A stretch of 39,289 nt of DNA from Planctomycetaceae bacterium (GTDB taxonomy: Bacteria; Planctomycetota; Planctomycetia; Planctomycetales; Planctomycetaceae), in contig JAQGHS010000334.1 in the NCBI GenBank assembly GCA_028291605.1, positions 1-39,289 of the forward strand. The letters are read 5' to 3'. The notes beneath the pieces are model-generated. The model was not told where the DNA came from and ran no database searches. It was given only the letters and a program-made list of their open reading frames with translations. Every line of letters starts with the position of its first letter. Positions within the stretch are counted from its first letter, which is position 1. Positions 1 to 7,598 of this stretch are shown piece after piece. A program made the translations under genes and the position numbers.

Positions 1-599
1 TTGGCGCGGCCGCGGTCTTTCGAGGCCAACAATTCCATTCCGGACCGCAGACGACGTCGAATCGTACGATGGGTCTCGATCTTCTGCTGGAGTTCGCGGG
101 CCTGGTCCCCCTGTTCGGTGGTGGGGCCGGCGGCGAGCAACGCTTCCAGAGTCGTGGCGGCCTCGTCCAGCTTGCCGTCCAGAATGTTTTTCTTTGCCTC
201 TGTCAGATGTTGCTCACGCACTTTGTCTTCGTGCAACTGCCGCTGATCTTCGAATTTCTCTTTCAGGTCGGCCAACTGCTTCACCTGATCGGGATTCAGC
301 TTCGCCACGGCCGCATCGAGCTTCTCGATCTTTTGCTGGGCCGCATCGAAATCCTGCTTGGCGATCAGTGCCGCGCCCTGCTTGAATTGTTCTGCGTAGT
401 CTGCCTCGGGAGCATTCGGCTGAGTCGGTGATGTCTTGGCGGCGGCGGTTTTCTCGGTCCCGGCACCCTCACCAGCAGGCTTTGACACCGTACCGGGAGC
501 TGGTTTAGCGGAGGTGACAGGAGGCTTTTCACCTTGGCATCCGAAAGCCAAGATTGCCAGTAACACATTCAGCTTAAATAAGTTATGTCGCAATGGCAT
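1..599 (-). CDS. Putative lipoprotein with coiled-coil/TPR-like region, 3' part outside the window
   Basis: An open minus-strand frame starts at ATG 599 and runs off the left edge, so only about 199 N-terminal codons are present. The protein starts with a hydrophobic stretch ending in LAILAFGC, a lipobox-like site with the cysteine at residue 21, so it is probably exported and lipid-anchored. A Pro/Ala/Lys/Thr-rich linker follows (about residues 24-66). After that comes a highly charged Glu/Lys/Gln/Ala helical region resembling coiled coil or TPR-type solenoid. No catalytic motif is visible and I do not recognise a family. There is no clear Shine-Dalgarno. The start is chosen because it gives the signal sequence and is the first in-frame ATG. 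It is divergent from the DUF1549 gene at 1012. Confidence 0.7.
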   Translation of the reverse strand, partial: MPLRHNLFKLNVLLAILAFGCQGEKPPVTSAKPAPGTVSKPAGEGAGTEKTAAAKTSPTQPNAPEADYAEQFKQGAALIAKQDFDAAQQKIEKLDAAVAKLNPDQVKQLADLKEKFEDQRQLHEDKVREQHLTEAKKNILDGKLDEAATTLEALLAAGPTTEQGDQARELQQKIETHRTIRRRLRSGMELLASKDRGRA

Positions 600-1011
600 G
601 TCGTACTCATCAACCAGACGCGGTTCGAAACAGTGGCCCGAAGCCCCTCATCATTGTTGTCCTGTCAACAGTCCAAGTTACGTTCTCGGAGGCCGCTTTT
701 CCAGCGACTTTAACAGAGTGGCATCATTCTTGAGTGGTATTCGGCTTGGTTGTTAATCCCGTTTGAGGGGGCCAATCGCAGATTTACGGTAGCGCTCCGG
801 TGCCATTGTTCGGATCAGTCTCCCCAAAAACGGCTCAAATCGCAGTTCAAAAACGTAAGTCCTTGAGGTAGAATCAAATATAAACTGACACGTATGCGTC
901 GGTAACTCTGTTTGTGAGCGGAATAGCGCTAGCCACCGGTTTCGTGTGTTCCATGGAAGAACCGGTGGCTAGCGCCATCCCGCTCATCAGAAACTTTAGG
1001 GAGAACCACTG
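600..1011. other. Divergent intergenic region with one palindrome
   Basis: About 410 bases lie between two divergently transcribed genes and should carry both promoters, but I cannot point to convincing -35/-10 pairs. The only clear structure is the inverted repeat at 916-985, listed separately. Short frames crossing this stretch show no protein-like composition. Confidence 0.5.
916..985. repeat. Palindromic repeat, GCTAGC family, copy 1
   Basis: Two 26-nt arms (916-941 and 960-985) are inverted copies with only two mismatches, around an 18-nt loop. The core is GCGCTAGCCACCGGTT and its complement. The right arm ends 12 nt before the Shine-Dalgarno AGGGAG (998-1003) of the next gene. Related sequence occurs at 6336-6415 and 35421-35449, so this is a dispersed family and not a gene-specific operator. 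Confidence 0.75.
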
Positions 1012-3201
1012 GTGCTAAGGTGGATGATTGCCGGACTGGCCGTATGGAGTTTTCTCGGAGTGCAAACTGCCCGAACTGCGGAGGCCGCGCGACCCGTCAG
1101 TTTTGAACTCGATGTGCAACCCATTTTGACGCGCTTGGGTTGCAATGCCGGCGCTTGCCACGGAAAATCGCGTGGCCAGAATGGTTTTCAGCTGTCGTTG
1201 CTCGGATTCTTCCCCGATTTCGACTACATGACGCTCACGCAAGAGGCGCGCGGCCGGCGGGTTTTTCCTCCGTCTCCCGATGCCAGCCTGCTGTTGATGA
1301 AAGCGTCAGGGCAATTGCCGCACGGGGGTGGAAAACGCCTCGATCCCAACAGCCCCAGCTACACCCTGATTCGCGACTGGATCGCCCAAGGCTTGGCGCG
1401 ACGGATTCCTAATGAGCCGACGCTGTCCAAGGTCACCGTCGAACCGAGTGAAAAACTGCTGCCCCGCGACGCGAGCGTGCAGCTCAAGGTGACGGGGCAT
1501 TATTCCGACGGTGCGACGCGCGACGTCACGCCGTGGGCTGCGTTTCAATCGAATGAAGCAGGGATCGTGGCGGTCGATTTGAATGGGCTCGCCAAGGCTG
1601 GGCCAATTCCCGGCGAAGCAGCGATCATGGCCCGCTTCATGGGGCAGATCGCCATCTCCACGATCAGCATTCCGCTGGAGGGATCGGTCCCGCCCGAAAC
1701 CTATGTCAGCCTGCCGCGCTACAATTTTATTGACGGGCTCGTGTGGGACAAGCTGCAGCGTCTGGGGATCACTCCTTCGGCACCTTGCTCGGATACCACG
1801 TTTTTGCGTCGAGCTCATCTGGACGTCATTGGCCGGCTGCCGACCGCCGAGGAATCGCGGGCCTTCCTGGCAGATCCGTCCACCGACAAGCGGGTCAAGC
1901 TGATTGATTCGTTGCTGACTCGTCCCGAATACGGGGACTTCTGGGCCAACAAGTGGATGGACCTGCTGCGGCCGAATCCCTACCGCGTGGGGATCAAGGC
2001 GACATTCAATTACGATGCTTGGATCCGCGATAAATTCCGCCGCAATGTGCCTTACGATCAGTATGTTCGCGAGCTGTTGACCGCCCAGGGCAGCACGTGG
2101 CGCAATGGTGCGGTGACCTATTTCCGTGACCGTCGCGAACCCGATGAACTCACCACGATCACCAGCCAGCTCTTTCTGGGAGTTCGCCTGGAATGTGCCA
2201 AGTGCCACCATCATCCGTTTGAGGCCCTCGGCCAGGAGGATTTCTACGGATTAGCAGCGTACTTCTCGAAGATCGGCCACAAGGGAGTCGGCCTGTCACC
2301 GCCGATTTCCGGGGGTGAAGAGATCATCTTCACGGGGCCGGGGAGTGCGGTCACTCATCCGATCACTGGGGAAGTCTTGAAGCCCAAGCCGTTGTTTGGA
2401 TTGGCCCCTGTAGGCGAAAATGATGACCCGCGCGTGGTGCTGGCCAACTGGTTGACGTCACCCGACAACCATTATTTTGCTGAAGTCATGGCCAACCGTG
2501 TCTGGGCCGATTTGATGGGGCGTGGGCTGGTCGAGCCGGTCGACGACTTGCGAGCCACGAATCCCCCCAGCAATGGCGCATTGCTGAAGGCCTTGGGGAA
2601 CAACTTCCGGCAACAGAAGTTTGACATCAAGCAGTTGATTCGATCGATCACGACGTCGTACGTCTATGGGTTGTCATCGGAACCGACCGAGCGGAATATC
2701 TCGGACACGCGAAATTACTCGCGGCACTACCGACAACGGCTGCGAGCCGAAACGATGTTCGATGCCGCGTGTGACATCACGCAGGTGCCGGAGAACTTTG
2801 AAGCCACGCCACCCGGTTCACGCTCCACAGTCATCTGGACCACGCGCGTCGATTCGCTGTTCCTGGATTCCTTTGGCCGGCCCGATCCTAATCAAGATCC
2901 CCCCTGCGAACGGACCTCCGACACCACCGTCGTGCAAGCCCTGCACTTGATGAACTCACCCGGGTTGCACCGCAAATTGACGGCGGAAAAGGGCCGCGTG
3001 ACCGATCTGACCGCGAGCGATAAGACGCCCGCGGTCATTGTTGAAGAGCTCTATTTGCTGGCTTATTCACGATTGCCCAGCGCTGAAGAATCTCAAGTCG
3101 GGCAGGCCGTGTTTGCTCAGGCGAACGTGACCCGCCGCCAGGCCATTGAAGACCTGCTGTGGGCCTTGATAAATACGCCGGAGTTTGTCTTCAAGGATTG
3201 A
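1012..3201 (+). CDS. DUF1549/DUF1553 planctomycete cytochrome-type protein with Big_2-like domain
   Basis: 729 residues from GTG 1012, supported by Shine-Dalgarno AGGGAG 8 nt upstream; ATG 1024 is an alternative. A Sec-type signal peptide covers about residues 1-25. An N-terminal haem-like segment follows with Cys44, Cys49 and His50 (CNAGACH, four residues between the cysteines instead of two). A bacterial Ig-like (Big_2 type) domain spans about 139-225 and DUF1549 about 240-445, with a regular CAKCH motif at 395-399. DUF1553 spans about 470-715. These families are abundant in planctomycetes, are exported, and are presumed to be c-type cytochrome-like proteins of unknown reaction. The following PPC-domain gene is a common partner, so the two may work together at the cell surface. 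Function beyond family level is not visible. Confidence 0.9.
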   Translation: MLRWMIAGLAVWSFLGVQTARTAEAARPVSFELDVQPILTRLGCNAGACHGKSRGQNGFQLSLLGFFPDFDYMTLTQEARGRRVFPPSPDASLLLMKASGQLPHGGGKRLDPNSPSYTLIRDWIAQGLARRIPNEPTLSKVTVEPSEKLLPRDASVQLKVTGHYSDGATRDVTPWAAFQSNEAGIVAVDLNGLAKAGPIPGEAAIMARFMGQIAISTISIPLEGSVPPETYVSLPRYNFIDGLVWDKLQRLGITPSAPCSDTTFLRRAHLDVIGRLPTAEESRAFLADPSTDKRVKLIDSLLTRPEYGDFWANKWMDLLRPNPYRVGIKATFNYDAWIRDKFRRNVPYDQYVRELLTAQGSTWRNGAVTYFRDRREPDELTTITSQLFLGVRLECAKCHHHPFEALGQEDFYGLAAYFSKIGHKGVGLSPPISGGEEIIFTGPGSAVTHPITGEVLKPKPLFGLAPVGENDDPRVVLANWLTSPDNHYFAEVMANRVWADLMGRGLVEPVDDLRATNPPSNGALLKALGNNFRQQKFDIKQLIRSITTSYVYGLSSEPTERNISDTRNYSRHYRQRLRAETMFDAACDITQVPENFEATPPGSRSTVIWTTRVDSLFLDSFGRPDPNQDPPCERTSDTTVVQALHLMNSPGLHRKLTAEKGRVTDLTASDKTPAVIVEELYLLAYSRLPSAEESQVGQAVFAQANVTRRQAIEDLLWALINTPEFVFKD

Positions 3202-3211
3202 GGTTGTTGCC

Positions 3212-3360
3212 CCGTAGGATAGGCATCCTGCCTGTCAGTTGTCACCTCAAGTGACAAACCGGGAGTCCATTTACCCTACGATTGTCACTTAGAATCCCGC
3301 GTACTCTTGGTTCACCGCTTTGTCGCTTCGCGATTGACAGGCAGGATGCCTATCCTACGG
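3212..3360. repeat. 149-bp dispersed palindromic element, copy A
   Basis: Perfect 26-nt terminal inverted repeats (3212-3237 and 3335-3360) contain the core GTAGGATAGGCATCCTGCC. The interior includes a smaller palindrome, TTGTCACCTCAAGTGACAA. It sits 10 nt after the DUF1549 stop and ends 8 nt before the start of the next gene. A copy of exactly the same length with a similar interior lies at 7374-7522, and a minimal copy at 35452-35513. It carries no ORF of its own, so it resembles a MITE or REP-type element. Confidence 0.85.
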
Positions 3361-3368
3361 AAGACTCT

Positions 3369-4997
3369 ATGACTCGACTCGTCCTGCCCACACTCCTGTC
3401 GGCCCTGTTCTTGACATTGGGGCCATCGATCGCTGCCAATGCGGCCGCGCCCAAGATGGATATCCTATTCCCTGCAGGGGGAAGTCGCGGCGCGACCGTC
3501 AATGTGACGGTGACCGGGGCCGTCGATCCCTGGCCGGTCCAAGTCTGGTGCAGCCGGACGGAGTTGCAGATCAAAGTCCTGGAGGAAAAGGGCAAGCTGG
3601 CAATCACCATCCCCGCCGAGTCCCTCCCCGGTGTGGCCTGGATTCGGCTCCACAATCCCGAGGGCGCGTCGACATTGCGTCCGTTTGTGATTGGGACACT
3701 GCCCGAGGCGGAAGAAGTCGAACCCAACAACGATTTGACCAAGGCCCAGGTATTGCCGAGCAGCTCGGTGGTCGTGCAAGGGAAGCACCAGGCTGCGCAT
3801 GATGTCGATGTTTATGCCATCACGTTGAAGGCAGGCCAGACGATTGTCGCGGACCTCGACGGCAATCGCACGCTGGGAGCTCCCTCCGACGGAGTCCTGC
3901 AACTGGTCTCGTCACAAGGTTTCGTGCTCGAACAAAATGATGATGACCAGGGACTTGATCCCCGCATCGCCTTCACCGTTCCCGCGGATGGACAATACTA
4001 CGTGCGGACGTTCGCGTTTCCCGCTCAAACGGACTCCTCCGTTAACTTTGCAGGAGGCCCGAGCTGGCTCTATCGACTTACAATTACGGCCGACCGGTTC
4101 ACCGATTTCGTATTGCCGTTGGCCGTGACACGAGGCGTCGCTGGTGAGGTCGAAGCCCGCGGCTGGAATCTGGGCGCTGAGCCGGTCAAAACGGCGATTC
4201 CCGCTTCAGATACCGATGAGATCACGGTGCTCGTTCCGCAGAGTGGCAACGTCGTCACGGTCCCCACCGTGCCGTTTGCCGTCCTGGTGGAGCAAGAGCC
4301 GAATGTGCAGGCCCAGCCCAATGTCATCCCGATGCCCGTCGACGTCAGCGGAGTCGTCTCCGCGCCGGATGATGCCGACTTCTTTCGTTTTCCCGCGAAG
4401 AAAGGGCAGACGTTGCTGGTGAAAGTGGTCGCTCGCTCGCAAGGTTCGTTGATCGACCCCGTCGTCGCCATCTTAGATGCCGCTGGAAAGCAACTGCAGC
4501 GGGTTGACGATCAGGGCGACAAGCGCGATCCGGAATTCAATTGGAATCCTCCCGCTGACGGAGACTACCTGCTGACCGTGAGTGACCTGCACGGTCGCGG
4601 TGGACCTCGGTTCTACTACCACGCCAGCATCGCGCCGCACACACCCGACTACCGGGTGACCGTGGCCGCGGACAGTTTCGTCTTATCGATCGACAAACCG
4701 CTGGAGATCCCGATTACCGTCGAGCGGCTAAGTGGCTTTAAGGGTGAGATTGACGTCAACGTGACGGGACTGCCCGACGGAGTCACCGCCGCGGCCGTCA
4801 AATCTCTGGCGGAAGGGGACACCTCCAAGTTGGTGAAACTCGTGATCTCAGGGAATCCCGCAGCCTTTTCCGGGCCGTTGCAGATCATCGCCACATCGAT
4901 CGCGGAACCGAAGTTGATTCGCAAGCCGACTTTCAAACTGACTCCGTATCACGCCGACACGGATCAGTTGTGGCTGACCGTGATCAAGAAGCCATAG
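3369..4997 (+). CDS. Secreted protein with two PPC (pre-peptidase C-terminal) domains
   Basis: 542 residues from ATG 3369. An upstream TTG at 3282 would put translated repeat sequence ahead of the signal peptide, so it is rejected. The signal peptide is about residues 1-25 (hydrophobic stretch ending IAANAAA). A beta-rich domain follows (35-110). The first PPC-type domain runs about 117-240, starting at EVEPNNDLTKAQ and containing DVDVYAITLKAGQ and the acidic NDDDQGLDP. A second, more divergent copy runs about 307-432 (EQEPNVQAQ, DDADFFRFPAKKGQ). The C-terminal 110 residues are beta-rich. PPC domains are non-catalytic beta-sandwiches found on secreted proteins. It likely belongs with the DUF1549/DUF1553 gene upstream. 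It is convergent with the gene at 5021, 23 bp away. Confidence 0.85.
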   Translation: MTRLVLPTLLSALFLTLGPSIAANAAAPKMDILFPAGGSRGATVNVTVTGAVDPWPVQVWCSRTELQIKVLEEKGKLAITIPAESLPGVAWIRLHNPEGASTLRPFVIGTLPEAEEVEPNNDLTKAQVLPSSSVVVQGKHQAAHDVDVYAITLKAGQTIVADLDGNRTLGAPSDGVLQLVSSQGFVLEQNDDDQGLDPRIAFTVPADGQYYVRTFAFPAQTDSSVNFAGGPSWLYRLTITADRFTDFVLPLAVTRGVAGEVEARGWNLGAEPVKTAIPASDTDEITVLVPQSGNVVTVPTVPFAVLVEQEPNVQAQPNVIPMPVDVSGVVSAPDDADFFRFPAKKGQTLLVKVVARSQGSLIDPVVAILDAAGKQLQRVDDQGDKRDPEFNWNPPADGDYLLTVSDLHGRGGPRFYYHASIAPHTPDYRVTVAADSFVLSIDKPLEIPITVERLSGFKGEIDVNVTGLPDGVTAAAVKSLAEGDTSKLVKLVISGNPAAFSGPLQIIATSIAEPKLIRKPTFKLTPYHADTDQLWLTVIKKP

Positions 4998-5020
4998 GCG
5001 AGTCCAATCCCACGACAATC

Positions 5021-5872
5021 CTACAGCGCTCCGCTGCCTGTCAGCACCACTCGAATGGTTCGGAATAGGATCTTCAGATCGTTCCAGAAGCAGCAGTTCT
5101 GCAGGTACAACAGGTCCAGGGCAACCTTGCGTTTGAAGCTTTCGATGTTGTTGTCGTAGCCGTTCACGACTTGGGCAATGCCGGTCAGCCCGGGTTTTAA
5201 GCCCAGGCGGTGCAGATACCCGGGGACTTCCGCCGACAGTTTTTCGATGAACTCGGGCCGTTCGGGGCGCGGGCCGACCAGCGACATATCGCCTTTCAAA
5301 ACATTCCACAATTGCGGTAGCTCGTCCAGACGAGTCTTACGCATGAAACGACCGATGGAGGTCACTCGCGGATCATTCTTCTGAGCGAACTGGGCCCCAT
5401 TCTTTTCGGCATCGGTACGCATCGTCCGGAATTTGTACAACACAAACGGACGGCCGTAGCCGGTATCGCTTCTGCGAGAGGCTTGGCGTCGATTGTCCGA
5501 AATCTCTTCGGGCAGATCGTCGTTCCGTTTCCGGCGATCGGGCCTTGGCTTGCGATAGTTGAGCCCTACTCGCAACTGCGAAAAGATCATCGGCCCGGGT
5601 GACGTCAGCTTAACGGCAATCGCGACAAGTACCATCAACGGCAGTAAACAGACCAGCATGATGCTGGAGATCACGATATCGGTCAATCGCTTGGCCAGGC
5701 GCGTCCCTTCGCCCAGGCTGCGGACATCGCGCCTTGGTCGTTCAAGTTTCAGTCGTGTCAACCAGTCGGTCGGCGGTAACCCTGCCAGGTCGGCATAGTC
5801 CAATACGAGGTCGCTCAAGTCGCTCGGGGCGACGGTGGTCCGAGCGGGCGGAAGAGTCGTTTCTGTGGCCAT
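5021..5872 (-). CDS. Undecaprenyl-phosphate sugar (phospho)transferase, bacterial sugar transferase family
   Basis: 283 residues from ATG 5872. The family (PF02397) transfers a sugar-1-phosphate from a nucleotide sugar to undecaprenyl phosphate at the inner membrane, the first step of exopolysaccharide or O-antigen repeat-unit synthesis. Visible are one membrane segment (about residues 66-90), [13 protein letters not shown] (91-103), KFRTM (147-151), the catalytic-type Asp/Glu in [15 protein letters not shown] (181-195) and [10 protein letters not shown] (197-206), then KPGLTG. It is a short form without the four extra N-terminal membrane helices of WbaP/WcaJ. Odd features are an Arg/Asp-rich insertion at about 107-140, where family members usually have only a few residues, and the absence of any other polysaccharide gene nearby. 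Confidence 0.92.
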   Translation of the reverse strand: MATETTLPPARTTVAPSDLSDLVLDYADLAGLPPTDWLTRLKLERPRRDVRSLGEGTRLAKRLTDIVISSIMLVCLLPLMVLVAIAVKLTSPGPMIFSQLRVGLNYRKPRPDRRKRNDDLPEEISDNRRQASRRSDTGYGRPFVLYKFRTMRTDAEKNGAQFAQKNDPRVTSIGRFMRKTRLDELPQLWNVLKGDMSLVGPRPERPEFIEKLSAEVPGYLHRLGLKPGLTGIAQVVNGYDNNIESFKRKVALDLLYLQNCCFWNDLKILFRTIRVVLTGSGAL

Positions 5873-6445
5873 AGTTTGTGATCACGATCCCTACAAGCGC
5901 GGCGGAATACGCCAACGTTTCCCAAATACGACAAGCTCCGCTGAAAACATAGACCCCAGCGGCGTCTGTCGGGAGAGGATGATCCGGGGAATCGAAAAAT
6001 CGAGGATCATGCGATGTCGATGATGACGATTTTGAGGCGGAGTGGAGAGCCGAATTCGAGGAAATTTCGATTTTGGAACGCTGAATATGCAGCAAAGTCG
6101 GTATGAACGTCAAATACGGTCAAAACGGCGACGAAAGCATCCGTCCTTTACCTGTGGTCCTTAGCCCGTTGAATTCAGGGTCCAACTGACAACTGACAAA
6201 GGACGACTCCCTATCCTTCTGTCGTATTCATTCGCCACCTCTTTTAATTCGCTGCTGTCCGCCGCCAGCGAGACTTCCCGAGTCCGTTAAGGTACGATTT
6301 CCTTCGTGACTGATAGGCTCATCGTTACCAGACGAAATCAGCCGGAACGTGCTAGCGTCCGGTTCGAATGTTCAATCGGACCTCCGAACGGTGGGCTAGC
6401 GCCCACCGGCTGATTCGGATGCAAGAAACTCACGAAGGAGTCGGC
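5873..6445. other. Divergent intergenic region
   Basis: About 570 bases separate the sugar transferase (-) from the isomerase (+). Apart from the palindromic repeat at 6336-6415 and the Shine-Dalgarno AAGGAG at 6435-6440, I see no gene, RNA or convincing promoter. Short frames on both strands have no recognisable protein composition. Confidence 0.5.
6336..6415. repeat. Palindromic repeat, GCTAGC family, copy 2
   Basis: The 80-bp element begins AATCAGCCGG and ends with its complement CCGGCTGATT. Each arm contains GCTAGCG or GCTAGC. The arms pair imperfectly, so this is a diverged copy of the family seen at 916-985. Its left half is nearly the same as the single arm at 35421-35449. It ends 20 nt before the Shine-Dalgarno of the isomerase gene. 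Confidence 0.65.
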
Positions 6446-7384
6446 ATGCAACTCGGATTTGTCAGCGCCATTCTGCCCGATCTTACGCTGCCGGAAGTCG
6501 CTCAATTTGCGGCCGAGGTCGGATACTCCTGCGTGGAACTCATGTGCTGGCCCCCCAGTCGCGCCGAGCGTCGTTACGCCGGGGTGACCCATGTGGACGT
6601 CACCGACTTCGACGCCGCTCAGGCCACACAAGTCAACGGCCTCATGGCTGACGCCGGAGTGCAGATCAGCGGTCTGGGTTATTATCCCAATCCGCTCGCA
6701 CCGAATGTGGAAGAGAGCGAGCGAGCCATCGCGCAGATCAAGAAGGTCATTGCCGCGTCGTCCCTGTTGGGAATCGGCCGGATGAACACCTTCATCGGCC
6801 GCGACTGGACCCGCTCCGTCGACGATAACTGGCCCCGCTTTTGTGAAGTCTGGAAGCCGCTGATCAAGTTTGCTGAAGATCAGGGCGTGAAGGTCGGCAT
6901 TGAAAACTGCCCCATGCTGTTCTCGAAAGACGAGTGGCCGGGGGGAAAGAATCTGGCCACCACGCCGGCCATCTGGCGACGGATGTTCGACGAAATCCCC
7001 AGTCCGAATTTTGGCTTGAATTACGATCCCTCCCACATGGTGTGGCAACACATGGATTATCTCAAACCCATGCAGGAGTTCGCGTCCCGACTGCACCATG
7101 TTCACGCCAAAGACGTGCGACTCGATCAGGACCGACTGAATGATGTCGGAACGCTGGCTCATCCCTTGGAGTATCACATCCCCAAGCTCCCGGGCTTGGG
7201 CGAGGTCAACTGGGGCAAGTTTTTCTCGGTGCTCGGAGAAGTGGGTTACCGCGGACCGGTCTGTGTGGAGGTTGAAGATCGGACCTACGAACATTCGCTG
7301 GAGGCGCGAAAGACCGCCTTGAAACAGAGTGCTGTCTATCTCCGCAATTTCATCGCAGATCAAACGTCTTCGTCCGTGGGATAG
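6446..7384 (+). CDS. Sugar phosphate isomerase/epimerase, xylose isomerase-like TIM barrel
   Basis: 312 residues from ATG 6446, chosen because AAGGAG lies 5 nt upstream; earlier in-frame starts at 6368 and 6419 lie inside or just after the repeat. Residues consistent with the metal site of the AP endonuclease 2/xylose isomerase-like family (PF01261) are visible: Glu153 in GIEN, Asp194 and His197 in NYDPSH, His220 in HVHAKD and Glu275 in VEVED. Members isomerise or epimerise sugars and inositol derivatives using a divalent metal; the substrate cannot be told from sequence. There is no signal peptide, so it is cytoplasmic. The last codons and the TAG stop lie inside the palindromic element 7374-7522, suggesting the element's insertion redefined the C-terminus. 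Confidence 0.88.
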   Translation: MQLGFVSAILPDLTLPEVAQFAAEVGYSCVELMCWPPSRAERRYAGVTHVDVTDFDAAQATQVNGLMADAGVQISGLGYYPNPLAPNVEESERAIAQIKKVIAASSLLGIGRMNTFIGRDWTRSVDDNWPRFCEVWKPLIKFAEDQGVKVGIENCPMLFSKDEWPGGKNLATTPAIWRRMFDEIPSPNFGLNYDPSHMVWQHMDYLKPMQEFASRLHHVHAKDVRLDQDRLNDVGTLAHPLEYHIPKLPGLGEVNWGKFFSVLGEVGYRGPVCVEVEDRTYEHSLEARKTALKQSAVYLRNFIADQTSSSVG

Positions 7385-7522
7385 GCATCCTGCCTGTCAT
7401 TGGTCACCTCAAGTGACAAACCCGAAGTACATTCATCCTACGATTGCCACCTTGATCGCCGCGTACACTTGGTGCGCCGTTTTGTCGCTTCGCGATGGAC
7501 AGGCAGGATGCCTATCCTACGG
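7374..7522. repeat. 149-bp dispersed palindromic element, copy B
   Basis: Terminal inverted repeats of 26 nt (7374-7399 and 7497-7522) differ at two positions. The length is identical to copy A and the interior is closely similar, including the internal TTGGTCACCTCAAGTGACAA palindrome. The left arm overlaps the last codons and stop (TAG 7382-7384) of the isomerase gene. The right arm ends just before the giant gene's terminator. Confidence 0.85.
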
Positions 7523-7525
7523 ACG

Positions 7526-7567
7526 AAAAAACCGGCATGCGTGACTCACAAAGTCACGCATGCCGGT
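7526..7567 (-). terminator. Intrinsic terminator of the giant gene
   Basis: A perfect 16-bp stem (7531-7546 with 7552-7567, ACCGGCATGCGTGACT and its complement) encloses a 5-nt loop. Read on the minus strand it is followed by a run of six T (complement of A 7526-7531). It begins 32 nt after the stop of the giant gene at 7599, which is the expected geometry for Rho-independent termination. Confidence 0.85.
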
Positions 7568-7598
7568 TCGATTTACTATCAACATCTCGCCCGGCTGA

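Noticed and set aside
436-756. Plus-strand 106-codon frame near the left end
   Set aside because: It overlaps the lipoprotein gene on the other strand and continues through non-coding sequence without recognisable features.
1306-2214. Minus-strand 302-codon frame inside the DUF1549/DUF1553 gene
   Set aside because: Fully antisense to a gene with recognised domains; composition is that of a shadow frame.
6355-6385. tRNA-like GGTTCGAAT motif
   Set aside because: It belongs to the palindromic repeat; no acceptor, D or anticodon arms can be drawn around it.
6338-7363. Minus-strand 341-codon frame opposite the isomerase gene
   Set aside because: The plus strand has family motifs and a Shine-Dalgarno; the antisense frame has neither.
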